Origin: Blattamonas nauphoetae
Lineage: Eukaryota; Preaxostyla; Oxymonadida
DNA length: 64,000 nucleotides
Assembly (NCBI GenBank): GCA_033064195.1
Contig: JARBJD010000008.1
Location: 124,001 to 188,000 of the forward strand
Direction of reading: 5' to 3'
Below the pieces are notes generated by a model. It saw only the letters and a program-made list of their open reading frames with translations. It did not search any database and was not told the origin of the DNA. Position numbers and translations under genes: made by a program. Below, piece after piece: positions 42,531-53,481 of this stretch (within the stretch, counting starts at the first letter, position 1; each line of letters begins with the position of its first letter).

Positions 42531-43960
42531 ATCGACTCTGTCTCCTCCGCACTCCTCTTCACAATCGTCTTTGCGTTGTGAGGGCCTCGTCTGTTGGGCT
42601 TCTCAGACTTGATGCGATCGCGTTGGATCTGCTGAGAGAGAGCGGGCCGACTCGCGAGAAAAAGAAAGCGGAAGTGGAGTGGCTGGCGTGTCTGAGTTCT
42701 GAAAGGGATCTGTCTACAGTATACTGCGGTTTGAATGCGTTGAGCTGGATGAGGAGATACTCGGACAGGGCGAGATGGTTGGAGGGATGGACGGAGCCTC
42801 CGCCGCTCCTCTTCCGACGTGGACAGCTCCTCCTCCTCTTTGAAGATCGAGTGCAGCTCGTTTCTCAGCCGACGCTCTCTCTTCCGTTTCTGGCGCTGGA
42901 GGACAGTCTGGTCGGGTTGAGCCGTTTGCACATGGAGGATGTTTGAGACGATGTCTTGTAGAACGATCGGGATGGGCTCCTTGACATCATCATCCTTATC
43001 AGACTCCCCCTGATCTTGTTGAAGATCTTCTGTTTGTTTTGGTGTAGAATCGGTTGTGTACTTGCTTTCTTACTCACCAGACTCGTCCAATTCCTCCGCG
43101 CGGAGCAATTCGTCCAGTTTGCGCTGCCTGATGTCTTCCTCCCTCAACTTCATCGTCTTCGATGGCAAAGACTGACCGGACAAGCGGGAGGAGCGGGAGG
43201 TAATGATCTGATGCGGGCTCGATCTGTTTGGCGTAGAGCGACTTGAGGCCGGCTTTTGATAGTTTGGTGAGTTGTCGTGCTCTCCTCCTCGGCTTTGGTG
43301 TCTTCTCCTCCAGCGTGGTGGGGGAGAGGAAGAAGGAGACGAGCGCGGAGGAATGTCCTTCGGAGTGTTGGAAGTGGTGTCCAGCTCCGGCGAGGCCTCC
43401 CTCCCCCTCTTTTCCAGCTCGGAGTCCACAATCGCTTTGAGGAGGAGTCCGTCAAAGCACTTTTGGATGGTTCTGGTCGCGACGAGTGACAAGTCCCGCT
43501 GTTTCTTGATGGCCACTGTTTGGACAGTTGGCGCCATCAGAATCTCAGTCAGCATCTCCAAAGTGTCGCTGTTCTCTGTTTTCTGTTTGAGGTCGTTGAG
43601 TCTCCCCTTCCTTCGCAGCCTCTCTGCCCTCCTCCTCCCCCGCCGCCCCTCCTTTTGCTGTTTGTTGGAGTGGATGTTCATACTCGCTGGCTTCCTTCCC
43701 CCAATCACAATCGCCTCCTTTGCTGTGAGCTCGCCTGGTGTGATGAGGAGATGCTGGGGATGTCTGTCGAAGAGCGTGCCAAGTTGCTGAAGGTGTCTCC
43801 TCACTCAGTTCCGCCACGTCTTCCGTCTTTTCCTCTTCCTCCCCTTTCGCTTTCCTTGTCGAGATGTTTTCTTTGGTGCATTACAATGTTCTTGAAACAG
43901 CGTGCGCATGATGCATCTGATGTCCGCAGCATAGTCGTCAGAGACGGCTGTTCCTTCGCG
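42531..43960 (-). pseudogene. Host gene, 5' portion, charged nuclear-type protein
   Basis: On the minus strand a good frame runs from about 43804 to 43070: QLGTLFDRHPQHLLITPGEL, a basic stretch (RRGRRRAERLRRKGRLNDL), VATRTIQKCFDGLLLKAIV, a Ser/Pro-rich linker, then KLREEDIRQRKLDELLRAEE. A likely intron follows (donor GTGAGTAAG near 43075). Coding continues SDKDDDVKEPIPIVLQDIV, QKRKRERRLRNELHSIFKEE and finally HNAKTIVKRSAEETESMWTM up to the element at 42522. An in-frame TGA lies near 43820. Basic clusters suggest a nuclear or nucleolar protein. No family is recognised. Confidence 0.45.
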
Positions 43961-44189
43961 TCACATCCCTCGAACGAATGGGACGATAATGGCTGGCTCA
44001 GCAGTGTGTACGCGAAGTGGATGGCAGATCCAACAAAAGTCACGCTGTCGCTTCCAAAATCGACTGCGCTGAAGCAGATCAACCTCAGAAGCGACAGATG
44101 GAGGGGCGTGAAGCAGATCTCGGCGATTTTAGCCGCTGCGAGGCCGGTCTTGTTGGCGAAGATGAACTCTAATTCAGAAGCTTGATCCG

Positions 44190-45289
44190 GCTCGGAAAAT
44201 TACTGGAATCGATTTCACCGTCGTGATTGGACGTCAACACGGCAAAATAACGGAGGTTTTCGTCCACAGCTGAGAAAATGAGCAAAGAGGAGGCAGACAA
44301 GTGACGCCAGTTGTGTATTGGTCACTGGGATGGTCTGACGGTTTGAAACAGAAGCGAATGATGATAAGCAGGTATGGATTGACATAATTCGCACAAGAAA
44401 TCCATAATTCAGGAAAGGAGATCCATCATAGAGAGGTTCGTGGGACTCAACGAATTCTTGAATGGTGTCCGAACGCATACTCTTGAACAGCTTGTTTTCG
44501 AATGATCTGTCCGATGAGGTTGGAAAGAAAGTCAGCGAATCTCGGACAACCCGGATGGACGACTCCGAAGTTCGGCGACAGATTGTTCATCCTCAGCATG
44601 GGAAGGATGATTCTCCAATTCAGTTACACATTTTCTGCAGAGATCTGTTGATTATCTGATTCTTCACACTCTTCAGGGGCGGGTTGATTGTCCGCGTCAT
44701 CATCCTCGTCCCTTTCAGGGGCGGTTTGATTGTCTGATTCGAAGAATCGTTGGTGGATGGGAGTGTTTCAACAGGTGTGGGGAAAGTGTTAACCAGCATA
44801 GTGAGCAATGATTCGGTTTCTATTGTCGTAGTTCATTGGAAAATGGATTCGCGTCCAGATCATGAATATGTTTCGGTTTGATCCTCAACTCTCTTCGATT
44901 CAGCTTCTGTTCGTTCAATGTTTCCAGACTTTTCTTTTCTTCTGCGGTCACCCACTCAAGACGACGATTGTGAAGCAATGATCAATCCGCCTGACACGAC
45001 TGAACAATTGGTAATTGCAGTCTGTTCTTGTTCCAAGGACAAATCAAACAGTCTCATGAGGGATAAAGATTGAGTGTGTGTGTTTCGAACAATTTTGGGA
45101 CTATCCTTATCGTTCTGACAATTGCTGTCTTGAAGCAATTCAACGGATGGTTGAGGTGGGTCATCAGAGATCTTTGCGTGTTGATATTGGCTTGTGGGCG
45201 TTACTCGCGAGCTGATTGTTGTTTGTGAGCGGGTAGGTGGAGTGGTCATTGGCAAAACAAGGGTTGGAGCGGAAATTGTTGAAGATCAA
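44190..45289 (-). other. Mostly non-coding, with receptor-like fragments
   Basis: Minus-strand frames at 44215-44478 and 44956-45255 contain receptor-ectodomain-like words (SHEPLYDGSPFLNYGFLV, EQTAITNCSVVSGGLIIA), separated by stops. A pair of short direct repeats, CAGGGGCGG(G/T)TTGATTGTC, lies at 44677-44735. I see no intact gene. Confidence 0.3.
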
Positions 45290-45558
45290 GGTGAGACGTG
45301 TTTATGGTGTCTACGGTTGTACAGTGTGCGGAAAGGTAGTTCTAGGACAGATAATATCAGGATGGAGTAGTAGGTTCAACGATCCACGATTTCCGAATTA
45401 TGGGCCTGATCCGAGGTCATAATTTTTTTATTCTACATCGAGTTCGCCACTTTCCGCACGTTTTCAACCGGAAATTCGCAAAGATTCCTTCGATATACAT
45501 CCAACCAGGTATATTGAACATGTTTTTGGAAGGTGGCTAGAAAACGTATCATGCCAAG
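45290..45558 (+). repeat. Dispersed 270-bp repeat, copy 2
   Basis: This is the reverse-complement partner of 31735-32003, with the same GVYGCTVCGKVVLGQ...NYGPDPRS frame end and the same downstream non-coding sequence. It ends at CGTATCATGCCA next to a GGGCGGTGCTT word that resembles a DIRS tip. Confidence 0.75.
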
Positions 45559-46218
45559 GGCGGTGCTTCTTGATTCCTCTCTTCAGTTCGTCACGCACAC
45601 TTGACAATCTTCGTCTGACCCAACCGATTCCACAGTTCACCGACTTGTCGCGTGACTTGACCGTTTCATAACTTGGTTATTGCTGACCGATTCTCGTCAT
45701 TTGATTCTGTTCTGATCCGATTTCGTTGTGTTGTTCGATTGTGCTTGTGGTTCTGGCAATCGCTTCATTCTGCTTCTCATTCACCATTCCTTGCCAGTTC
45801 TCTCGAAAGAGACTCGCTTCATCCTGTCTTCGCTAACTTGATGCCCTCCGTTCCCACAGGGTCCATCATTCGGCTTTTTTCTCCTCTTCTAACTTTGGAC
45901 GTGACTGTCTCGAAGCGGACGTCCGTCCGAATGGAAGTATTGATTCATGAATAGCATATTGTCTTTTCATCAAAACGAACGGAACCACGTGCTTTGTTGG
46001 GGGAGAAACATCAAGTTTTCAATGTGACTGTGATCGTCCCATTGACTGCTTGTTTCGGAACCGCTGTTTCGTTTTGCACAAGTGAACCACACATTGATGA
46101 TCTCATCCGACGGTATCAATCATTTTGTCCTCTTCATCCCTTGATTGACCCAGAATACTCTCCATTCCTGAAATGGAACGGACTATCGGATCAAGCCATT
46201 ATTTGATATCACAGAAAA
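45559..46218. other. Upstream region of the receptor-like gene
   Basis: No supported gene. A frame at 45994-46206 (VIVPLTACFGTAVSFCTSEP) precedes the receptor start by 12 bases and could be the remnant of an upstream gene, but its codon pattern is weak. Confidence 0.3.
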
Positions 46219-47506
46219 ATGACATTTCCTTTCATTCTTCTTATCCTTACTTGGATTTCAACTCTATCTTCATCAACCACCCACTCTCACGTTGATGTTT
46301 CACAGGATTTTGCAGCTTTCTTGGAAGGTCGCTTGAACCATCAGAACCAACACACGTTTTCTGCCCCATCTTCAATTATGATCCCCAATGGCACTTATCA
46401 TGCACATTACATCCACATCCACTCTCGAACTGTGGATATTTCAGGATTGTCATCGACGATCTCTCACCGATATTGTCTCCACAATCTCGCCGAAGAAAAC
46501 AAATCTCAACATCCGGACATCGATAACTATCGCTCAAGAAAGCGACTTTCGGTGATGTTTGATGTGTGGAACAGCACTTGTCGACTTGCAAATCTGCAAT
46601 TATTTGCAAACACGCCAGACACAGCCGTGAGTTTGATCCGCTCGTCGACATTTGTGGTTTCTCGAAGTGAGATCACGTCGAGTGCTAACACGTCTCCATT
46701 TGTGATTGGGGATTCGGGGATGGAATCATCGGTGTCGGTATCGATTATCTCGTGCAGCCATCGCTCATCATCCGAATCGTCGTCTCTGCTGCCTCTAGTG
46801 AGCGTACCACGATCATTGTGGTGTTCATCGCAAATAAGATCGAATGAAGAAGGACAAGCTGACACTTTTGGAGTTGGATCACTTTCGATAGTGGGAAGTG
46901 GTTTGAAGCTGGACTCGATTGATTTGGTGACTGGAACAGGCCCACTTTTCGATTTCGGGAAATGTTTTGGGAATGGTCTGACTGGAGTTGTTGGATGCTC
47001 TGTGTCTCTGTCGTCGTCTTCGCTGACAAACACGACGAGCACTCGCCTTCCTTCGACCTTCCCTCGTTCGTGTTCGTTTGTGACGCAGCGGCTGATTGGG
47101 GTGTCAGTGTCGGAATCGACGAATCATCTTTGCGGGACAAGCGGGATGCGGTTGGACTGGTCAGGATCGTCTCTGCTGTCGAACTGTTCGTTCACTTCCT
47201 GCGTCACCAACACAGTTCCAGACAAAATTTCCGAACCAATTCCGGAACAAGGCCAGACCATCGACGAATTCACCTTGAAGACTACACAGATCCTTAAGAG
47301 CCAAGCACAGACAAATACAACTGTGTCCAATCCCGTATGGATCACCTCGTGTCAGTTTTCAGGGATTACTAACTCCGCGTATCGCTACAGTGGAGCAGCC
47401 ATCCATTTGGACCAGTATCGAGCTGATGTTGTCATCAAGGCCAGTTCGTTCGAACGATGCCATGCAACGTACGAAACTACGCACGGAGCGGTGTACCTCT
47501 GCCATG
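46219..47506 (+). pseudogene. Receptor-like protein, N-terminal beta-helix part
   Basis: The ATG at 46219 begins a clear signal peptide (MTFPFILLILTWISTLSSST). The next 410 residues are Ser/Thr-rich with the short repeating strands of a pectate-lyase-like beta-helix (TFVVSRSEITSSANTSPFVI, CSVSLSSSSLTNTTSTRL, WITSCQFSGITNSAYRYSGA). The frame ends in VYLCHD, where a pogo-like transposon is inserted. After the transposon the host reading seems to resume with SSSTAANVYSATVFNCQFTN at 49649. This is the extracellular start of the receptor-like family whose membrane and kinase end is seen at 17.7-19.1 kb. The copy is not functional as it stands. Confidence 0.6.
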
Positions 47507-49648
47507 ACCGTCGTTGAACAAGCCGTCCAGTTGGACAACCCGTCCACATTTGGTATGAAGTCAAACTTTCGTCTCATTTTTCTCTTCATATACTTCTCTT
47601 TTCCCATATTTCCATTTCATTACTGTTTCATTCACTTATTTCAACAAATTTTTTGGTGAATTGAATTTTTTAATCTCTTCTTGATCTTGTTCTCATTGAT
47701 CTCCCCTATATTTTGCTTGTCCCGTTTCTCGTCATCCAGTGATCACGATACCCTATCATCCGCACATTCATGGTATTTCGTGACATATTCGACTTCTTGT
47801 TTCTCCATCTCCTTCAATCATTTCTCCTCTTTCAGAATAAGACAACGAAACAACGTTCAGCTGATTGGTGGAGGAATCTCCGTGAAGTGGAGAGTCTTCT
47901 GAAGAAAAGAAGATCAAATCTGAAGACAAGCTCCTATATCTTCTCAAACTCGAAAAGTGATGAAAATCCGTGGCGGGATCATACAAACCATCACGGGAAT
48001 CCACAGCCGTTCGCTCTCGAGGGCAAGAAGAGCATTTCGTGAAGGCCGAGCTATCCGACAATCAGGACGGCAATCGAAAGTCCCTCCAAGGGAGATGAAT
48101 CTGTTAGTCGGATGGATGAAGCAAAAGTTCAACAAAAACTCCGATCACTAGATCACAAGTCCAAACACGAGTATGGTCTTTTCTTTTTAATTTTCCAGAT
48201 TCAGAAGATCATGCGCACTTCACCTAGCGCTACTGCACGGGAAACCACACTGGATAGATCATGGGCCTGGACTTTTGCGACTCCAACCCCGATCTCATTT
48301 TCTCCAAACCAATAAGGATGGATCTCTCAAAATTCAATCAGCGAACGCTGAGAATATGAACACTTGGATTTCCCTTTTGAAAGACGTTGTCACAGAATAC
48401 CAAGTCCAACAGGAGCTAATTTTTAACTACGATGAGACTGGCTTCTCAATGACGGAAAGAAAAGCTCAAACTGTCATTCATCAAGCTGGGACCCCACCAC
48501 CCGTTCAAATTCAGACTCAAAAGATCCCCAACTTCACTCTAGCAAGCACGATTTGCGCAGATGGAACCACTCTTCCGCATTGTCTAGTGTATCCTCTCGC
48601 CAAAGAACCAAGTGAGTTTCACTCACTTCACAAGTTTGATATTGTTCCTCATTGTTTTCCAATGGATATGTGAATGGGACCATATTCTCGACCATCCTAC
48701 AGGAAACCATCATCCCTGCCATCAACAAAAGAATGGCTCCTCATCTCGCTGGAAAGACCGCACTCCTTCTCCTCGACAACTGTGCATCGCACTTTTCGTC
48801 TAATCTTTCCAAAACTGCAATAGAAAACAATATCATGATATTAACGCTTCCCCAACACAACAAATCTGACCCAACCATTGGACGACAAAGTCTTCCAAAG
48901 CCTCAAAACATGTACCAACGATTCTACACACCTCCATGCCCGTTCACTCAACAAGCTCATCGAGAAGCAATCGCTTATGCTTTGCCGCGCGCCGTCGAGA
49001 AGGCCTTCTCGATCAGCACGATCGAGTTGGCCTTTCAGAGATGTGGAATCTCTGATTTAAATTCGCAGCCACTCATCGATCGTATTCCTTTTGAGGCTGA
49101 CGAAAAATCACAATCAATACAGACAAACCTGTCAAATATTGATGATGAATCTTTTGTGGCTGTAGAAAAAGTGGTGAGACCTGGAATTCTTCTGAGTACA
49201 AAAGAGATGATTGAGAAAATGATGAAGAAGGAGGCAATTCAAAAAGAAAAAGAAGAAAGGAAGAAAGCAAGACAGTTCAAACCAAAGAAGATCATCCTCC
49301 GGAAGTCCACTGTCAAACAGAGAGAAAAGAGAAAGCCAAAACGGAAACATGACGAGAAACGAAAAGCGCAACCTGCAATGAAACTGTCAACAAAGAAGTC
49401 AGAGATCCAGACTCGTTCAATGAAGCAGTTGACTGAGAAAAGACTTGAGGGGAGATCAATGAGAACAAGATCAAGAAGAGATTAAAAAATTCAATTCACC
49501 AAAAAATTTGTTGAAATAAGTGAATGAAACAGTAATGAAATGGAAATATGGGAAAAGAGAAGTATATGAAGAGAAAAATGAGACGAAAGTTTGACTACAT
49601 ACCAAATGTGGACGGGTTGTCCAACTGGACGGCTTGTTCAACGACGGT
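47507..49648 (+). mobile_element. pogo/Tigger-type transposon with 201-bp inverted ends
   Basis: Inverted repeats 47507-47707 and 49448-49648 are nearly identical (one difference noticed) and start ACCGTCGTTGAACAAGCC. No clear TA duplication is seen; host sequence CATG / ACTCG abuts directly. It carries one transposase gene whose 3' end lies inside the right repeat. The near-identity of the ends suggests a recent insertion into the receptor-like gene. Confidence 0.82.
47957..49485 (+). pseudogene. pogo/Tigger-like DDE transposase, frame-broken
   Basis: The N-terminal part (from about 47957, IIQTITGIHSRSLSRARRAF) is DNA-binding in type. A 28-nt intron (48171-48198, GTATGG...TTTCCAG) joins KVQQKLRSLDHKSKHE to FRRSCALHLALLHGK and into the catalytic domain in one frame. 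FNYDETGFSM holds the first Asp and LLLLDNCASHF the second. Near 48650 the frame shifts between FDIVPHCF and SNGYVNGTIFSTIL. Between about 48870 and 48960 a local shift hides the third Asp region (QPLDDKVFQSLKTC reads in another frame) before LPRAVEKAFSISTIELAFQR resumes. Thus at least two to three frame changes inactivate it. The C-terminus is a long Lys/Arg/Glu tail. Confidence 0.75.
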
Positions 49649-49735
49649 ACTCGTCTTCTACTGCTGCCAACGTTTACTCGGCCACTGTCTTCAACTGCCA
49701 GTTCACGAACAACACAGCTGGATATGGTGGTCAAT
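49649..49735 (+). pseudogene. Host receptor-like remnant after the transposon
   Basis: The 29 codons read SSSTAANVYSATVFNCQFTN then NTAGYGG, typical of the repeated ectodomain of this receptor-like family, and continue naturally from VYLCHD at the other side of the transposon. After this the frame is lost. Confidence 0.5.
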
Positions 49736-49736
49736 T

Positions 49737-50930
49737 ACCCTGAGCATTTGCGCACATTTCGAAAATTTAAGCACACACACTGTGCATCACATGAACACAG
49801 CATAACTATATTCCATTTCGCATTTAAATGCATCAAAATGTTGTAATAAGATCAATTTTTTGCCTAGAACATTCTCTGACAAAAGGATCACTGTCAGAGA
49901 TGATCAACCCATTGTTTACTGCCGTTATGTCAGGAAGTGAAAGACAGGTGTATTATTGCGATTATCGAAGAAACGACGATAAAATAAGACAGAATTGAAA
50001 CACATATAGAAAGTACATCATCCATTCAACACTATTTTCATGTTTTTCATGAAGAGTTCGAACTGGCGAAGGCGTCACGTGGTGAGACGGCGTTGGTAGA
50101 CGAAAGCCGCGCTCGCCCTGCCTGCGAGACTTGGCCTTGGGGTCGTGATGAGAACAGACAGGGCGTCGGAGGGGGCACTTCCTCATCGACGAGATGGAGT
50201 CGATTTGGAGAGATCTGTCCGTCGTGTGTGGATTCGTCGCATGACACAAAAGAAAGGGGCTGGACTCGGGATTGCTCAGCGAGGCAGATGGAAAGGGAGA
50301 ACGGAATTACACAGAAGAGCGCTTCGAGTCAGCAGCGAGGACGGAAGGAGCGGTGATGAATGACAAGGTCGGTGTGCGAGGCTGGTGCTGCGAAGTGAGA
50401 GAGGTGCCGCGTGAAGACCGGCGTGATCAGCTTTTGATGTTGCTCAGTGCGAATGTTACATCTGTGGAGAGACGGTCTGGAAGCTTGACGAGCGAGGAGC
50501 AGACAGTATGTCGACAAGTCTCAACAGCAAGAACGTCACATCCTAATTCCGACCATCGTGTCTGCGATGGATTCTGCCCTGCGTCAGTTGAATGGTATTC
50601 TCGGTCATCCTCGTAACCACTGCAGCTATGATCAGCTCGTTCTGGTTCTTGAATCAGAGTTGGATCGAAGCCTGGTGGAAGGGCTGGATTACAACGTTGC
50701 CCTCCTCGTCCAGGAAGCCTGAGGCAGACACGTTCGCCAATGAGCTGGATTGGGAGCTGGTGATGAGGAGGCTGGTGATGGAAGCGCATCGATGTTGACG
50801 TCGGCTTCTGAATTTTGCGGGATCGCGTTGAGGATCGGATGCTGTCCTGATTGAACCTGATATCTGTCGGATACTCAGCATAATTGTCGTATATGCTGTC
50901 GTTGTTGTCGAAGGCTACGATGGGAGCTTC
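49737..50930 (-). other. Decayed coding sequence, unidentified
   Basis: Minus-strand pieces look protein-like (LITSSQSSSLANVSASGFLD then EEGNVVIQPFHQASIQL at about 50660-50790; NELIIAAVVTRMTENTIQL just after) but are short and frame-broken. The region 49737-50040 shows nothing supportable. Confidence 0.25.
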
Positions 50931-51650
50931 TTAGTGCTTTTCTGGACTCCGTTTCCCCATTTCGATGTGATCAAAGTTTATGGATCCTGATGTCGTATTT
51001 ACGAGCAGCATTGTCATTCTGATATCCCAGTCCATCGATGTGATGCCAGTTGCTTCGATGTGGTCATGTTTTGTGCTGAAGTTGAGCCCCGTTCGGTTGG
51101 GAGTGCCTGCTCCTCTATTTAGACTTTGAAAATGACATTCATGGATTGAAGCTTCATGAGCATGAATGATCACTTCTTGCATCCACGGTTCGTTCGTATT
51201 GAGTGACAATCAGAGCAGTGACTTGGTCTTGGTTGGTGAGTCTCCGAACTTCCTGTAAAGTCGAGATAGTTGGATCTATCATGAGAAATGGATGATTACA
51301 ATGGAGGATGTGTTCGTCGATGTTTCCAACATTCATATCTTGCGGATGGAGGAGTCAGGAATGACATGTGATTTCAGCGAAAGAGTTGGGAGACACTGAA
51401 GCGTGGGAAGGTCTGAGACTCGGATATTCTTCCTTCTCAAAAGTCAATAAGAATACTTGGGGAGTGATAATGGTGAAGACAGGATGCGATACGCCTGGAT
51501 CGAACGGCACATCAAATCACATTGGAGGTTGGCCGGCGACGTCGAATGGATCTGAGTCTTGTGGTTTGTCAGAAATGCCGAATCTCGTTGGGATGGTGCA
51601 GAAGTTGGAAGTTCGACTTGTAAATCAACAGTAAAACGGAGAGAAGAGAT
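50931..51650 (-). pseudogene. Receptor-like ectodomain fragment, minus strand
   Basis: Minus frames read NIDEHILHCNHPFLMIDPTI, QVTALIVTQYERTVDARS and ASIHECHFQSLNRGAGTPNR, then MTMLLVNTTSGSINFDHIEM before a stop. Asn-Thr-rich strands and CxF words match the beta-helix style of the receptor family. It may be the 3' part of the minus-strand gene whose exons are at 51.7-52.7 kb. Several frame breaks are present. Confidence 0.4.
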
Positions 51651-51699
51651 AATGTGTTGTCGGTACTCATTGTCGAGAGACGAAGCGCCGAGCTGATGT

Positions 51700-52660
51700 T
51701 CATCATCACGTTTCCATTCCCAAATAGACAGTTTTGCTTCTGGGACAGTAGAGACTGTGCAAAAGAACCAACATCACGAGAAAAACGAAGACGAGAGAAA
51801 GAGATGAGGGGAATGACAAGGAGAGAGAGAATGATAAGTCAAGAAGATAAATGAGAGGAAACAAAGGGATGAACATACAGTTGGTGCTCTTCGGCATCGC
51901 ATCGTCTGATTATGACAGCCCGTTTGATCAGAGTCATTTCAAAAGGTACCTATTGCTCAGTATGTCTTAAAAAGAAGAAAAACAATAAAAATTGAGGCAA
52001 ATAAAGAGAAGAACACACGGTGTGCGTAATAATGCAATTCACTGTCCGATCAGGACAAAAGGTTTGATCAGAGTCCTTTCACACCGTATCGATTGGTGAT
52101 TAGGTCTTAAAAAAGAGAAGAAACAATAAATAGAGAGGTCAACAGAGAGGGAAGCTTACAGTGTGTGCTCTTCTGCATTTCCTTGCCCGAAGGAGACGGC
52201 CAGTTTGATCATTCACTTTTCATTGTCAATCTATCAACAATTAAGTCCCAACTTAGAAAAAAACAATAAAGAGAGAGGTAAAAAGAGAGGGCGACATACA
52301 GTGCGAGCATTTCAGCATTTTATTGACCGAACGAGACGGGCAGTTGGATCCATCTCATTCCATCTTCAATCCATCTGTAATTATGTTCGAAAGAAGTGTA
52401 AAGTCAAAAAAAGAGAGGTGAACGAAAGCGGGACATACCAATCCTGCACAATAATGTTCTCTGTTTTGGCCCCAATCTGAGAGGGTGATATGAGATATAG
52501 AGCACAACAACATGAAGAAAGATGAAAGAGAGTCGAGAAAACACACGATCTTTCGATTGATCGCTTCAGAAGTCATTGTGTTGGATGTGGTGTTTGTGGT
52601 GGTTTGTGCATGTTGTTCGATCCTGTGCACTTTGGGCCCATCATTTCTGAATATCAGCAC
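51700..52660 (-). CDS. Multi-exon minus-strand gene with tandemly duplicated exons
   Basis: On the minus strand, exon-like pieces alternate with T-rich introns bounded by GTRTGT/GTAAGC and polyT-AG. The first coding piece runs from about 52660 to 52550 (DGPKVHRIEQHAQTTTNT, with introns at about 52549-52480 and 52438-52380). Then four homologous exons follow, each about 75-90 nt (near 52379-52300, 52250-52160, 52104-52020 and 51966-51880), then an exon from about 51773 (PEAKLSIWEWKRDDEHQLGA). The duplicated exons end with related words such as MIKLAVSFGQGNAEEHTL and TLIKRAVIIRRCDAEEHQL. Some contain stops, so the array may be part functional. The start codon is not certain. Product unknown. 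Confidence 0.4.
51872..52433 (-). repeat. Four tandem exon-intron modules of about 140 bp
   Basis: Units begin near 51872, 52014, 52154 and 52293, spaced 139-142 bp. Each contains an exon-like half and an intron-like half with a donor such as GTAAGCTTCC or GTATGTCGCC and an AACAATAAA-rich acceptor side (as read on the plus strand). Units differ by about a quarter to a third of positions, so the duplications are not recent. Confidence 0.7.
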
Positions 52661-52970
52661 AGAATCTGGAGGATGATCGAATCCATGAATAATGGTGGAA
52701 AATCGATTGAAACAAATAATATTTGATCAATTTGGACGAAATTACATGAAAATAATGTCGAATTGTTGGCTAATCATCACCTTTCTCGCCGAAACGAAGG
52801 AATATTGGAAAAACGAACTCATCTTTCAATATTTTGTGTAAAGCCTTGACTATTGATCAGACTGGACTCTGAATTCCTCATTTTAGTCTGATTCAAAAGG
52901 AAATACACTCCAAGAAGGAGGCTGTTTACCACGAGAAGTGTTATTCTGGTGATCCGTCCCACCGATCGTT
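52661..52970. other. Non-coding gap
   Basis: AT-rich sequence with no supportable frame lies between the minus-strand exons and the next receptor-like fragment. Confidence 0.3.
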
Positions 52971-52974
52971 TGGT

Positions 52975-53481
52975 TTACCAAGTGTGCAAGTTGTGCTGAC
53001 GAACTTTTTGCTCCAGCACACACTGTTCAGGGTGTGTTTGCACGTTTGCTCAGGGTAAGTGGTCATCTCAGTACTCAAAATTACAATCCTGTAACCATTG
53101 CACAGTGCACGTTCACGAAATCCCAATCTCGAGTTGACACAACATCCTCGAAATGGAGCTCCCTCCGCGTCAGTTTGTCGGGCGAATGTCGTTTCGACAA
53201 CTGCACAGTCTCGAAGAACACGGGATCAAACACAGGAGGGATCGAATACATGCAATATCTGTCAGCGGGCAAGATCGTACTGACGGATGTCCTCTTCGAC
53301 GAGAATGTTTGCACATCTCCCACAGCCAGTGAGCACGTGATTGACTTTTTGTTCTACAAAGACATAGGCATCGATAACAGGGAGTTCTACGACTGCTTCT
53401 CAACATCAACTCCGATCAAGTGTGCGAGCCGATACGCTGAGAAGATCTATCCTGACTTGATCGGTCCATCGATCATCAGCC
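52975..53481 (+). pseudogene. Receptor-like beta-helix fragment
   Basis: Coding-like sequence begins near 52975 (VQVVLTNFLLQHTLFRVCLH) and, in a second frame from 53034, reads NYNPVTIAQCTFTKSQSRVD, LSGECRFDNCTVSKNTGSN, GKIVLTDVLFDENVCTSP and REFYDCFSTSTPIKCASR, ending PSIISH where a fold-back element starts. Repeating Cys-x-Phe strand words are those of a right-handed beta-helix. After the element the protein appears to resume at 54363 with VGQTIQENANGDGFDVVLSF. Confidence 0.55.

Noticed and set aside
38478-44160. Alternative genetic code (TAA/TAG or TGA read as an amino acid)
   Set aside because: TAA, TAG and TGA all serve as plausible terminators of intact frames elsewhere in the window (for example at 9660, 10004, 8646); in-frame stops are confined to genes that look decayed.
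51872-52433. CRISPR array
   Set aside because: Units are about 140 bp with no constant repeat and variable spacer pattern, the sequence is eukaryotic, and splice signals explain the periodicity.
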